In this document: positions 22,315-31,907 of the stretch, in pieces | How positions within the stretch are numbered: the first letter of the stretch is position 1 | How the letters are laid out: every line of letters begins with the position of its first letter | Origin: Galeopsis tetrahit | Lineage: Eukaryota; Streptophyta; Magnoliopsida; Lamiales; Lamiaceae | Length of the DNA stretch: 64,000 nt | Assembly (NCBI GenBank): GCA_963675135.1 | Contig: OY776120.1 | Span: 60,570,063-60,634,062 of the forward strand | Direction: 5' to 3' | Translations under genes and position numbers: made by a program | Notes under the pieces: generated by a model | Told to the model about the DNA's origin: nothing | Seen by the model: only the letters and a program-made list of their open reading frames with translations | The model's database searches: none

Positions 22315-23799
22315 TGTTGGGATATGAATCTGTGAAACAATGTTCTAATTGATGTGTATGTTTTGATGACCAAAAGCAACTTGAGGATAATGGTATATGT
22401 GTTTGTATGTTGATATAAAAGTTCTATAGAGAATAAGTTTACTGATCTTAGTGTGGAAACTGAGAATAAGTTTACTGATCTTATATGAGATATTTGAATC
22501 TGAGTTACTGATCTTATATACTTACTGATCTTATATGCTTACTGATTTTATATGTAAGTTACTGATCTTATTGTGTTTACTGATCTGATATATGAACTGT
22601 TAGGAACTAAGCTGATGTTTTGTATTGTATAGACAGCTTATAGTATAGGACTTAATTATACTCATCTGTATATAGTTCAGTTGATGTATAGATAGGTTTT
22701 ATATATGTAAAGTTGTATTTTATTGTAATCAGCATTGTAAAAGTTCAGAACAGTAGTTTAGAACACTAGATTAGATGAAGATCCGAAGACTATGAAGACT
22801 CAGAAGACTACTTCAGAATAAGAAGACTTTAAGAAGAGTTGAAGATAAGCTTAGAAGAAATCTGAAGAAGTACAGAACAGTTTTGGAGAACTGTGCTTAC
22901 TGACTAAGAACAGTAAAACTAAGAAGAGTAGTTTACTGTGCTGAGTTAGTATGATTGAAGAATAAGTTTGGAAAACTTATTTAAAGTGTAACTGAAGATA
23001 TATTGAAGATATGCTGACTTGGAAGTTGAAGGAAGTTACAAAGTCGGTTACAAGAAGAAGTTATAAAAACAGTTTTAGAGTTAGTTGAGAGTTAGTTCAC
23101 AAACTGCTAACTGTCATACTAAGTTCTATAAATACTGTGTGATCTCCTACTGTTAAGACTACTGATCTTAAAGCATTCACAAGCAATCTAAGTCTACAGA
23201 GCACAAGAAGAACTCACAGAGTTGAAGGAGATTAAAGAAGAGAAGAGCCACTGAATTGAAGAGAAGACTCAAAGGCTATTCAAAGAGAAGTTTTACTTTT
23301 CAAGTTTTAAGTTTGTATTTTGTAAAACAAGTGTGCTAGTTACTTGTAGAATTACTAGTAGATCGAAGATATACCTGGAGGTATAATCGATAAGATCAAA
23401 GTCTTAATCTTGGGACTTTAAGCCACAAGAAAACTCAAGAAGGAAGAGTTAATAAAACATCACAACTGGGATTGTGAGAGTGGATGTAGACATTTGTCGA
23501 ACCACTATAAAATTATGTGTTCTTTACATTTTCTGTTTGATATTTGTTTGAATTGTTTAACTAAGAACATTAAGAATTAACAAAGATAAAGATCTAAAGA
23601 AAAGTTGAGTATAAACTAGTAAGGCCCATATTGCTTTGAAAGTACTGATCTGAGCTGAGTAAGCACAGTACAGTACATAAGAAGACTAAATTCCGCATTG
23701 CATATTCTGATATTTTGAAAGATTTTTAAAAGTCTATTCACCCCTCCCCTCTAGACTTTTACTAGCTTACTCAATCTTAACTCAACTTTGGGACCAACA
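22315..23799 (+). repeat. 3' LTR of element D
   Basis: It starts TGTTGGGATATGAATCTG, ends ggaccaaca and is followed by CACAT. Unlike the 5' LTR it keeps ttttgatgaccaaaa, a motif shared in form with the LTRs of A, B, E, G, I and J, so the 3' copy is the ancestral form here. TATAAATA is at 23127. Confidence 0.95.
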
Positions 23800-23804
23800 C
23801 ACAT

Positions 23805-25668
23805 GAACCCTGAGCTCCAGGGAAAGATGATACTCGCCCTCCAGGAGAATGCAGATATTTTTGCTTTCACGGCGACGGATATGACAGGTATCCCTCCAGA
23901 GATAGCAATGCATTACCTTAATGTGGATCCCAAAGCTAGGCCTGTGAAGCAGAAGTTAAGGAACTTTGGTAAGGAGAAAAACCTCATTGTGAAAGAGGAT
24001 ATCGATAAGCTGTTGAGTGTAGGGCATGTGAAGAGGGTGCAGTTCCCTGAGTGGCTGTCAAATGCGGTGCTAGTATCTAAAGGAGCTGGCAAGTGGAGAA
24101 TGTGTATCGATATTAGAGATTTGAATAAAGCATGCCCAAAGGATCACTATCCCCTGCCCCGAATCGACCAGTTGGTAGATGCCACGTCTGGGTTTGAATT
24201 ACTCAGCATGATGGATGCGTACTAAGGGTACCACCAAATCTAGTTGAACCCCCTTGATATACCAAAGGTATGCTTTATAGCGACATGTGGTACTTTCGGT
24301 TATGTACATATGCCTTTTGGACTAATAAATGCAGGAGCCACCTATCAAAGAATGGTAGACTCGGTGTTCCGAGGGCAGATAGGCAGGAACATGGAGGTTT
24401 ACGTGGATGATATGCTGGCTAAAAGTGTCAAGGCAGAGGGACATATTGGCGACCTGAAGGAGATATTCCAGGTAATCCGAGAGAATGGTATTAAATTAAA
24501 TTCGGCTAAATGTTCTTTTGGAGTAGGGTCAGGGAAATTCCTGGGATATATGGTGACTCAAAGAGGGATAGAAGTGAACCCTGCTAAGGTGAAGGCGGTG
24601 CTCGACATGCAGCCCCCTCGGAATTTGAAGGAATTGCAAACCCTGAATGGTAGGATCGCAGCTCTCAGTAGGTTCATATCAAGGTCAGCAGAAAAGAGCC
24701 ACCACTTCTTCAGAACATTAAGGAAGGGGTCGAGGTTCGAGTGGGACGACCAGTGTCAAAAGGCTTTCGAGAAACTCAAACTTCACCTTGAACAACTTCC
24801 GAAGCTGACGAAGCCCTCTCAGGGAGATGTATTGCTCTTATATCTTTCAGTAGGGGAACACTCCCTGAGCACTGCCCTGATGAAAGAGGAAGGTTCCACA
24901 CAGCAACCTATATATTACGTGAGCAAGGTCATCCAAGGGGCAGAGATCAGGTACTCAGAGGTGGAGAAGGCAGCCCTGGCGGTGGTGGTAACGGCTAGGC
25001 GATTACGCCCCTACTTCCTGTCCTATAAAGTTATGGTGCGAACTAATTTCCCTTTGAAGCAGACATTAGGGAGAGCATATTTATCAGGGAGAATGGTCAG
25101 ATGGGCAGTGGAATTACAGGAATACGATATTGATTATGAACCAAGAAGGGCCATCAAAGCCCAAGCTTTAGCAGACTTTATTCAAGAATCTACCAGAATG
25201 GAGGAGGAACAAGGTTGGAAGGTGTATGTTGATGGTTCAGCTTCGGCTGTAGGATGTGGAGCAGGGATAGTGTTGGTTGACCCTGAGGGCCAAGAAGTAC
25301 AGGTAGCCATCAAGTTCCGATTCTCAACCTCAAACAACGGTGCAGAGTATGAAGCCCTGATTAGAAGGGCTAACATAGCAGCAGAGTTAGGGGCACAAAA
25401 AGTCACCCTGTACTCCGACTCACAGTTGATAGTACAACAGGTCAAGGGGGAGTATCTCGCCAAGGATGAAAGGATGATCGCCTACCTAGAACAAGTAAAG
25501 AAGTTAAAGAATAAATTCCAGACCTTTGAAGTAATACAGGTACCAAGAGAAGAGAATGAAAAAGCAGATGGGCTATCTAAGCTGGCTAGTTCTACTGAAT
25601 TTGAGGGACATGGAAAAATAACCTTGTTAGTGGCGGACCAATTAGCCACTGAAGCCCTGATCGGATAA
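23805..25668 (+). pseudogene. Element C reverse transcriptase and two RNase H domains
   Basis: This resumes C's pol after D. RT motifs are VKRVQFPEWLSNAVLVSK, WRMCIDIRDLNKACPKDHYP, FGYVHMPFGLINAGATYQR and YVDDMLAKS (24400-24411). The first RNase H domain follows (FEWDDQCQKAFEKLK, then YYVSKVIQGAEIRYSEVEK). A second RNase H (WKVYVDGSASAVGCGAGI, then NNGAEYEALIRRA, then LYSDSQLIVQQVKGEY) marks the Tat lineage. Stops are TAA at 24223-24225 and TAG at 24241-24243, both in the conserved DAYxGYHQIx region, and TAA at 25666-25668 before integrase. The TAA at 24223 is where glutamine is likely, a C to T change. Confidence 0.93.
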
Positions 25669-26904
25669 ATAACAGCAGGAGATGACTGGAGGAGAGAAAT
25701 ATGGGAAGAGCTGAAGAGAGGACATGTAACTCCAATGTCCAGAGAAGCCAAAGCTTGGAGAAGGAAATATTGTATCTTGGGGGACCAATTATACAAGAGG
25801 TCCTTCGCTCAACCTTACTTAAAATGCCTTTCGAAAAGAGAAGCAGAGCTAGTGATTAAGGATATTCATGAAGGGTGTGCATCTAGCCATGAAGGCTATC
25901 AGACTATGGTGAAGAAGGTATTTAGAGCTGGTTTTTACTGGCCCAATGTAATCAGAGACGCTAGGGAATATGTGAAGAAATGCGAGAAGTGTCAGAAGAA
26001 TGGACCCTTAATACGAGTACCTGCAGAGGAGATGGGGGCCATGTACTCGCCGTGTCCCTTCGCCAAATGGGGAATAGATCTAGTCGGACCCTTCCCCCAG
26101 GCACCTGGGGGAAGGAAATTTTTTATTGTGGCCGTGGATTACTTTAGTAAGTGGGTAGAGGCTGTACCCTTGGCCAAGATAGAGGAAGATAATGTAATTC
26201 TATTTCTGGCTAGACATATTTGTTGCAGGTTTGGAGTGCCCAGAATCTTGGTCTCTAACAACGGGACACAATTCAATGGGGAGAAGGTGAGAAAGTGGTG
26301 CGAAAGATGGAATATCATACAGAGATTCACTTCGGTGGCCCATCCACAAGCCAATGGACAAGTGGAAGTTACAAATAGAATCCTAGTAGACGGCATCCGA
26401 ACGCGATTGCAAAAAGTAGGAGGAGGATGGGTGAAGGAGCTAGATAATGTTCTCTGGTCTTATAGGACCAGTCCTAAAACAGCCACAGGGGAATCTCCCT
26501 TTTATTTGGTGTATGGAGCAGCGGCGGTGATACCTCCCGAGGCCAGGCTGGGGTCACACAGAATTACATATTTTGAAGAGAAGAAGAATGAAGAGCTGAT
26601 GAGGGAGGCCCTGGACCTGGTAGAGGAAGAAAGAGAGATGGCAAGACTGAAAGCAGAGAGATATAAAAGCAGGATCAAGGCAGCTTATGATCGCAGGGTG
26701 ATGCCTCGTTCCTTTAAAGTTGGAGACTTAGTGCTTCGAAGAGCAGATGCCTTGAAAAATACAGGAAAAATGGAAGCTAATTGGGAAGGTCCCTACAAGA
26801 TGGTACAGGTACTAAAAGGAGGAGCATACAAACTCCAAGACATGACAGGAAAAGAGATATTGAGGCCATGGAACGTGTGCCACTTGAAGAGATTTTATGT
26901 TTGA
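25669..26904 (+). pseudogene. Element C integrase, catalytic Asp changed
   Basis: In frame with the preceding RNase H after TAA 25666-25668. The zinc-binding HHCC region has HEGCASSHEGYQTM and CEKCQ. The core has WGIDLVGPFPQ (first Asp), VSNNGTQFNGE and HPQANGQVEVTNR (Glu). The second acidic residue, normally Asp in VSDNGTQF, is Asn (aac, 26257-26259), a G to A change that should abolish strand transfer. A C-terminal domain follows (FKVGDLVLRRADALKNTGK, then WEGPYKMVQVLKGGAYKLQD). The frame ends normally at 26904. Confidence 0.93.
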
Positions 26905-27460
26905 GGAAGGTGTTATTCCTTTACCATCTTTCCCTTTATGAACAATTTTTATGGTTACTTTTCATTCGAATAATTGCTTCACCGGCACTCTTTTTCCCTC
27001 TACGTGGGTTTTCCCTTGGGGTTTTACCACGGAGAGGTTTTTAATGAGGCCGACATAGGTTCCCCTTATTTGCCTATGTTGATAAACATTTTGAATCAAT
27101 GGAGCATAGTTTTTGGAAATTTTCAACAATTTCCTTTAATGCATGATTAATGTGATGATGAGATGATTTTTATATTCTGATTCTATGATGAGATGACCCT
27201 TATGCATGTTGATTTTATGATGAAATATTTCTCATATATTGAATATTGTGCTGAGATAACTGCCAAATGTCCATGTAATGAGTGTGGAGATAATAAATGC
27301 GTTCAACATAAGATGATAGATATATTGCAAGATAGAGAAACATACACCGATTCATAAATATTTTACCTAAGGATAATTCCCAAAATTTCTATACGCGACA
27401 GCCTCTAAAGCTAGGGGGAGTAGGGGGTATGGTAGCGGAAGATGTGATTAACCTGCCAAT
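26905..27460 (+). other. Noncoding region of C after integrase
   Basis: T-rich sequence with short loose repeats of gatgatgagatga (27150-27250). No ORF of note. It leads into the minisatellite. Confidence 0.6.
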
Positions 27461-28174
27461 AATCCCTAAGAACTCTTATGAGTATAAACAACTTCAGGGA
27501 GAGTATAATCCCTAAGAACTCTTACGAGTATAAACAACTTCAGGGAGAGTATAATCCCTAAGAACTCTTACGAGTATAAACAACTTCAGGGAGAGTATAA
27601 TCCCTAAGAACTCTTACGAGTATAAACAACTTCAGGGAGAGTATAATCCCTAAGAACTCTTACGAGTATAAACAACTTAAGGGAGAGTATAATCCCTACG
27701 AATCTTAACTTAAGGAAGAGTATAATCCCTACGAATCTTAACTTAAGGGAGAGTATAATCCCTACGAATCTTAACTTAAGGGAGAGTATAATCCCTACGA
27801 ATCTTAACATAAGGGAGAGTATAATCCCTACGAATCTTAACTTAATTAAGAGAGAGTATAATCCCTACGAATCTTAACTTAAGGGAGAGTATAATCCCTA
27901 CGAATCTTAACTTAAGGGAGAGTATAATCCCTACGAATCTTAACTTAAGGGGGAGTATAATCCCTACGAATCTTAACTGTTGGGAGAGTATAATCCCTAA
28001 ACATTCTAACTTTTGGGAGAGTATAATCCCTAAACATTCTAACTTTTGGGAGAGTATAATCCCTAAATATTCTAACTTTTGGGAGAGTATAATCCCTAAA
28101 CATTCTAACTTTTGGGAGAGTATAATCCCTAAACATTCTAACTTTTGGGAGAGTATAATCCCTAAGAACTCTAA
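27461..28174 (+). repeat. Minisatellite array in C: 46-bp and 33-bp units
   Basis: Five 46-bp units start at 27461 (aatccctaagaactctta...). Nine units of 33 bp follow from 27691 (aatccctacgaatcttaact...; one is 37 bp). Five 33-bp units of a third type follow from 27992 (aatccctaaacattctaact...), then a partial unit at 28157. All share the core gggagagtataatccct, which has 4- to 5-base arms (agggA / Tccct) around an 8-base loop. A tandem repeat in the 3' region is known in Retand elements. Confidence 0.95.
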
Positions 28175-28576
28175 CTCCAGAAAGAAACTAGAAGCAGTAT
28201 CAAGACATCAAGTAAGTACAGAAATAAGGACATATTATACTTTCATGTTAAGACTTCTCTATAAACTTTAGAGCCTTTACGCGTCAAGAAAATGCTAGAG
28301 ACATACCAAATTCATAGTAAAGGAAAAACAGAACAGGTATCACATCATATATATGACAGGGATATATATATATATGCATGCCAAATGATAATGTGCAGGT
28401 ACAATATGAAGCAGCAGATAAAATAGAAATATCCCAGACCAGGGGCATCATACCCTAGCCCTCCACAGAAAAACGCAGGAGTGTGGAGTCTCCTGAAAAT
28501 ACCAAAAGGGGCCTCAAAGGCCTTAACAAAAATAAAAGTGTCTTAAAAGTACCGGAATGTTATCAGAGAAATAGAG
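28175..28576 (+). other. Noncoding spacer of C between array and antisense ORF
   Basis: Contains an (at)n stretch near 28366-28375. Otherwise no recognisable feature. It would hold the 3' UTR and polyadenylation site of the antisense transcript. Confidence 0.5.
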
Positions 28577-29819
28577 TTATGAAGAGAGGGGAACATCGTT
28601 CTTTCCCTCGAAACCTTCTCCTGCTTCCTCAACCTGCCCACTGGAACCACCTCTCTCCGTCTTCTCCTCTAGAGCGCCGACTGCCACAGTTGCCACAGGA
28701 TCTGGGTTGGCCACATGGATAGGGAAAGTCACATCCTTCGCCGGAACAAGGTCGTCCAACTTCAGGGCAGTCTGCTTTAACTCCAAGATCGCCTTCCTCA
28801 TCCCAGACAACCACCAAGGAGTGTCAATGTCCTCCTTAGGATCTCCAGGGAACTTAGGGGGAGTGGCTAATTCCTCCAATCGAAGGGAACGACTATACTG
28901 ACCATTGAATCTAGGAGTAGAATGTTCAGCTACAGCGTTGGAAATCCCATGATCTATGAAGTGGGGGATATATACGCCCATCGCCCCCAGGAAGCTGGTA
29001 CTCTTCAAGAAGGCTTCTAACCATTCTCGGTGAAGGGTACCCAAGAACTTCTGACCCATGGCGGAGGTAAACAGAGAGTCGATACACAATTTCATCCCAG
29101 CCAAAGGGAGAGTAGTTTCTAAGTGTTCAACTCGCTCACTAAACTGAGTTTTCAAAGAAGAAACCTCATCCGACAACCTCGTCTTTTCCGCTTGAAGTGC
29201 CTTACACTTCTGGTTAGCCTCCTGTAGCTCTGCTTCGAGTATCTCCTTCTTTACTTTCTCCAACTCTACCTGGCTTTGGAGATCATCCACTAGTTGAAGG
29301 GATTGAAGGGCTCGTTCAGATACATCAGAAAACAGGAGGCTAAACTACACAAGAAACAACATTAAGAAGTAAGGTGTCTATATTTTCTCCTATTTATCAT
29401 TCAAAGCAATATCTACATTAAGAATCTACCTGTGTAAAACTATGAGCGGAGTGCACAACTCGGTCCTCTGAGGACAGAGCATTAAGAGCTTCAGCAGTAG
29501 GAATAGGAGTATGTCGATCTATGAAGGCCATAAGGTGATCGACACTGATATCCCCAGGGGCATCAGGAGTAGCATTAGCCGAGGAAGGTAAAGAGGACTT
29601 AACCTTGGACTTCTTCTTTTTAGAAGCATCGGAGGCAGGGGGCAATGAGGAGATTATGGCTTTTTCTGTGGAAGACCTAGTGCGCTTTGCAACTGACCCA
29701 GTAGCAGGTTTCACTGGGGAAGGAAGAACAGAGGCCTTTGAGGAGCTTTCAGGGGCTGGAGACTTAGCAACCATCGAGAGAGGGGTAGCATCACGAGAAA
29801 TTTGAGTTAACCAACTCAT
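28577..29819 (-). pseudogene. Antisense ORF of C, exons 2-3 (coiled-coil protein)
   Basis: On the minus strand, ATG 29819 starts MSWLTQISRDATPLS. It is Ser/Ala/Lys-rich with a basic KKKKSKVKS patch, and runs to HSFTQ at 29430. A good 85-nt intron follows (29345-29429, CAG|GTAGAT ... TGTAG|TTT). Exon 3 resumes in frame as FSLLFSDVSERALQSLQ and continues with a coiled coil (VELEKVKKEILEAELQE...) to a stop at 28577. Antisense ORFs downstream of integrase are known in Tat elements; their function is not established. I mark it pseudogene because the upstream exon does not join it in frame. Confidence 0.75.
29345..29429 (-). other. Putative 85-nt intron in C's antisense ORF
   Basis: The donor CAG|GTAGATTC and acceptor TTGTGTAG|TTTAGCC flank an AT-rich segment with stops in the coding frame. 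Removing it joins two open frames in phase 0 (HSFTQ to FSLLFSD). The length is plausible for a short plant intron. Confidence 0.65.
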
Positions 29820-29854
29820 AGCTGCAAAAGAAAGTTTGGAAATATGTTAATAAA

Positions 29855-30682
29855 TCATAGCAGTTCAAATCTTGAGGACGATACCAAGGGAAAATAAATG
29901 GTATTGCCATCATCAGGACCTAAAGTATAATCAGGGCGACCGAAGCCGAAATGAGATAGGGCTCTAGGGTTCTTACAGATACTCATCACATAAAAAAAGC
30001 CATGGGCGGAAACGTTATCGTTTAAATGATTCATCACATCCAAATTCAGAGAAGAACAAATGGAAAGAGGAGGACGGGGCACCCCAGGATTCTCATAAAT
30101 CCACTCATGAGGAAATTCCTGAGGAGATGGATTGGTGACGAAAAAGTAGTAGTCCTTCCAGTCCTGGACCCCTTCATGGAGTTTTTCCATGAACTTTCCG
30201 GTCCTGGAAGTACGGCCACATGCATAAAAGAACCCGTCGGCAAACTTGCACATATATTGGGTTAGGAAGAGTTGGGCTGAGGGTTCACCACCGTTCCCCT
30301 TCATCAAAATGTAAAAACCTAACATTGCGCGAATAACGTTGGGAGTAAACTGGTTCAAAGGTATGCGAAGGTAAGTGGAAATTTCAGAGAAGTAATGATG
30401 GATTGGAAAACGAAGGCTCGCTTTTAGTTGAGCCTCCCAGAAGGCCAGAGTGTTAGGACCTGGGAAATTTGGGCGTTCCTTCCGGTGGGCTGCCCTAACA
30501 ACGTAATCAGGGGGAAAGATGCCCGAACGGAGGAAGGCGGTAACTCGCTCGGGAGGAAGTAGAGAAGAACCAGAAATTTTATTTTTCAAGGCGGGATCGG
30601 TTATGGGAAATACGGAGAGTGAGTTGGAAGTGGAACTTTCCATGGATGTTGAGTTTGACGAGTTTCGAGTAGAAGACGACAT
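29855..30682 (-). CDS. Antisense ORF of C, N-terminal part (gypsy-type transposon domain)
   Basis: Minus-strand ATG 30682 begins MSSSTRNSSNSTSMESSTSN. The body (PPERVTAFLRSGIFPPDYVV, then LKASLRFPIHHYFSEISTYL, then LNQFTPNVIRAMLGFYIL) resembles the family annotated as putative gypsy-type transposon protein (PF04195-like), known from antisense ORFs of Tat elements. It ends VSSSRFELL. A GT donor after the codon TTG near 29886 and a TTTTGCAG acceptor at about 29823 could join it to the next exon, but that joint reads CTA TGA, a stop. So either the copy is broken by a small indel or two proteins are made. Function unknown. Confidence 0.75.
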   Translation of the reverse strand: MSSSTRNSSNSTSMESSTSNSLSVFPITDPALKNKISGSSLLPPERVTAFLRSGIFPPDYVVRAAHRKERPNFPGPNTLAFWEAQLKASLRFPIHHYFSEISTYLRIPLNQFTPNVIRAMLGFYILMKGNGGEPSAQLFLTQYMCKFADGFFYACGRTSRTGKFMEKLHEGVQDWKDYYFFVTNPSPQEFPHEWIYENPGVPRPPLSICSSLNLDVMNHLNDNVSAHGFFYVMSICKNPRALSHFGFGRPDYTLGPDDGNTIYFPLVSSSRFELL

Positions 30683-31182
30683 GGGGTATAGTAAAAGAAA
30701 AGACGAGAAAGGAGAAGAGATACCTGAAGTGAAGTCGATTTTCGGAGATGATGGACCGATCGATAAACGTGTGTGAAGAAGTTAATAGCAGAAATGGGAG
30801 TGAGAGTAAAAAGGAGTGGATAAGTTTGAAAGGAAAGAAAAGATGAGTTTTTTACGAAGTGAATATAATTTTTTGAAATGATTGTGAAGAGAGAGAGAGA
30901 GGGAAAAGTTGGGAAGAATTAAATGCCCCCCAATGAAGGGGCACGTGACTGGAAAGAGGCGGCTAGATGTCCCTTCTCGGGCAGACGCGTGGATGCAGGA
31001 TTCGAGGGCAAGCTGGCGTGTAGAAGTGGAAAAGACTTAAAGCTTTTTGGAAGTAATTATCAAAAATCGAATCATCAATACTCGGAGGGAAATACGAGAA
31101 ATGAGTGTTTAAAGGGAAAGGATTATTTTCTTTGTGATTTATCTTACTACTTTCCTACTCTCTAAAAAAACCCCATTTTTTA
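30683..31182 (+). other. C region between antisense ORF start and PPT
   Basis: About 500 bases with a GA microsatellite (30890-30900) and no convincing coding. On the minus strand it would hold the promoter and 5' UTR of the antisense ORF. I see no distinct TATA box to name. Confidence 0.45.
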
Positions 31183-31201
31183 CGAGAGTAGGGGGAGTGG
31201 T
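31183..31201 (+). other. Polypurine tract of C
   Basis: gagagtagggggagtggt immediately precedes the 3' LTR at 31202. It is purine-rich with a run of five G, as expected for a gypsy plus-strand primer. Confidence 0.85.
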
Positions 31202-31902
31202 TGATGTGGATAAATATGTCGCTCTCGGAGGAGTCGACACGTGGAAATGGGATAAAATATGATAGCCTTAATTAGGTCAATAGGCCTGAAGAATTAGATT
31301 AATACACCCCTGGGCTCCTAGGAGAAATTAAAGTAATTGGGCTTTCAAGCCCACAAAGGGAAATTAATAGCCTTTAGGCCCAGGGATTGGGCCCAAAGGG
31401 GAACGCATGGTATGGATTAGTCTTCTCCAACTAAGTTAAAGGAATGGGTCAGTCTTCGAGAATGAGGGCCGAGTCTTCAGGGAGTTGGGCCGGTTTTAGA
31501 GGAAAGGGCAGCGAAGATAGGGAGAAAGAGTCTCCTTCTCTCCCGAAAGAAGGGGTCAGGTATATAAACACTTTATTTTTTACATTATCAGGTACGTTTT
31601 CATATATCAATACATTTTTTACGGAATACACAAAAGATTAAGAAGAAACGCCGTATTGTTCACCGGAATTTCCCTAAACACATAGGGGAATTCCACTTTG
31701 ATTCTCCAAAAGATCGATTCTGACTTGAGCGTCGGAGCTTCTACGCCGGAGCCCCCCTCCGGTGTACTTTTGCAGGTCATTTTCGGATTCTCGAGGAGAT
31801 TTACGTGAAGATTGCCAAGGACAAACGAGTGATTCAGTTAGTGATTAGCAGTGCTCGTAGAGGAACGACTGATATCCAAGAGCGTTCTTTTTCGACGCAT
31901 CA
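31202..31902 (+). repeat. 3' LTR of gypsy element C
   Basis: 701 bp, starting TGATGTGGATAAATATG and ending gacgcatca, followed by the duplication CTAAT (31903-31907). It differs from the 5' LTR at about 11 sites, all C/T or G/A transitions. Confidence 0.95.
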
Positions 31903-31907
31903 CTAAT

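Larger units (their letters stand above)
10286..23799 (+). mobile_element. Element D: near-intact SIRE/Maximus copia element
   Basis: The element is bounded by LTRs of 1483 and 1485 bp and a perfect CACAT target duplication (10281-10285 and 23800-23804) inside C's pol. The order is PBS, gag, pol (protease motif, integrase, RT, RNase H), a long 3' env-like ORF and PPT, which is the SIRE/Maximus layout. LTR divergence is about 11 substitutions outside two rearranged patches, less than in its host C. It carries two nonsense codons, a gag-pol frame break and a lost zinc-binding cysteine, so the copy is probably not autonomous. Confidence 0.95.
7054..31902 (+). mobile_element. Element C: Ty3/gypsy, Tat/Retand-like, complete but interrupted
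   Basis: C is bounded by two 701-bp LTRs and by the 5-bp target duplication CTAAT (7049-7053 and 31903-31907) inside B's gag. Without D it is about 11.3 kb. The order is gag, protease, RT, RNase H, a second RNase H, integrase, minisatellite, antisense ORF, PPT and 3' LTR. The dual RNase H and antisense 3' ORF are known marks of the Tat lineage. A tandem repeat in the 3' region is known from Silene Retand elements. Several nonsense codons and a mutated integrase aspartate make it non-autonomous today. Confidence 0.93.

Noticed and set aside
27604..28136. Minus-strand ORFs with 11-residue repeats
   Set aside because: A 33-bp period gives open frames automatically; there is no start context or homology to support a protein.
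27461..28174. CRISPR-like regular repeats
   Set aside because: Units are contiguous with no unique spacers, three unit types replace each other, and the setting is a plant gypsy element. It is a minisatellite.
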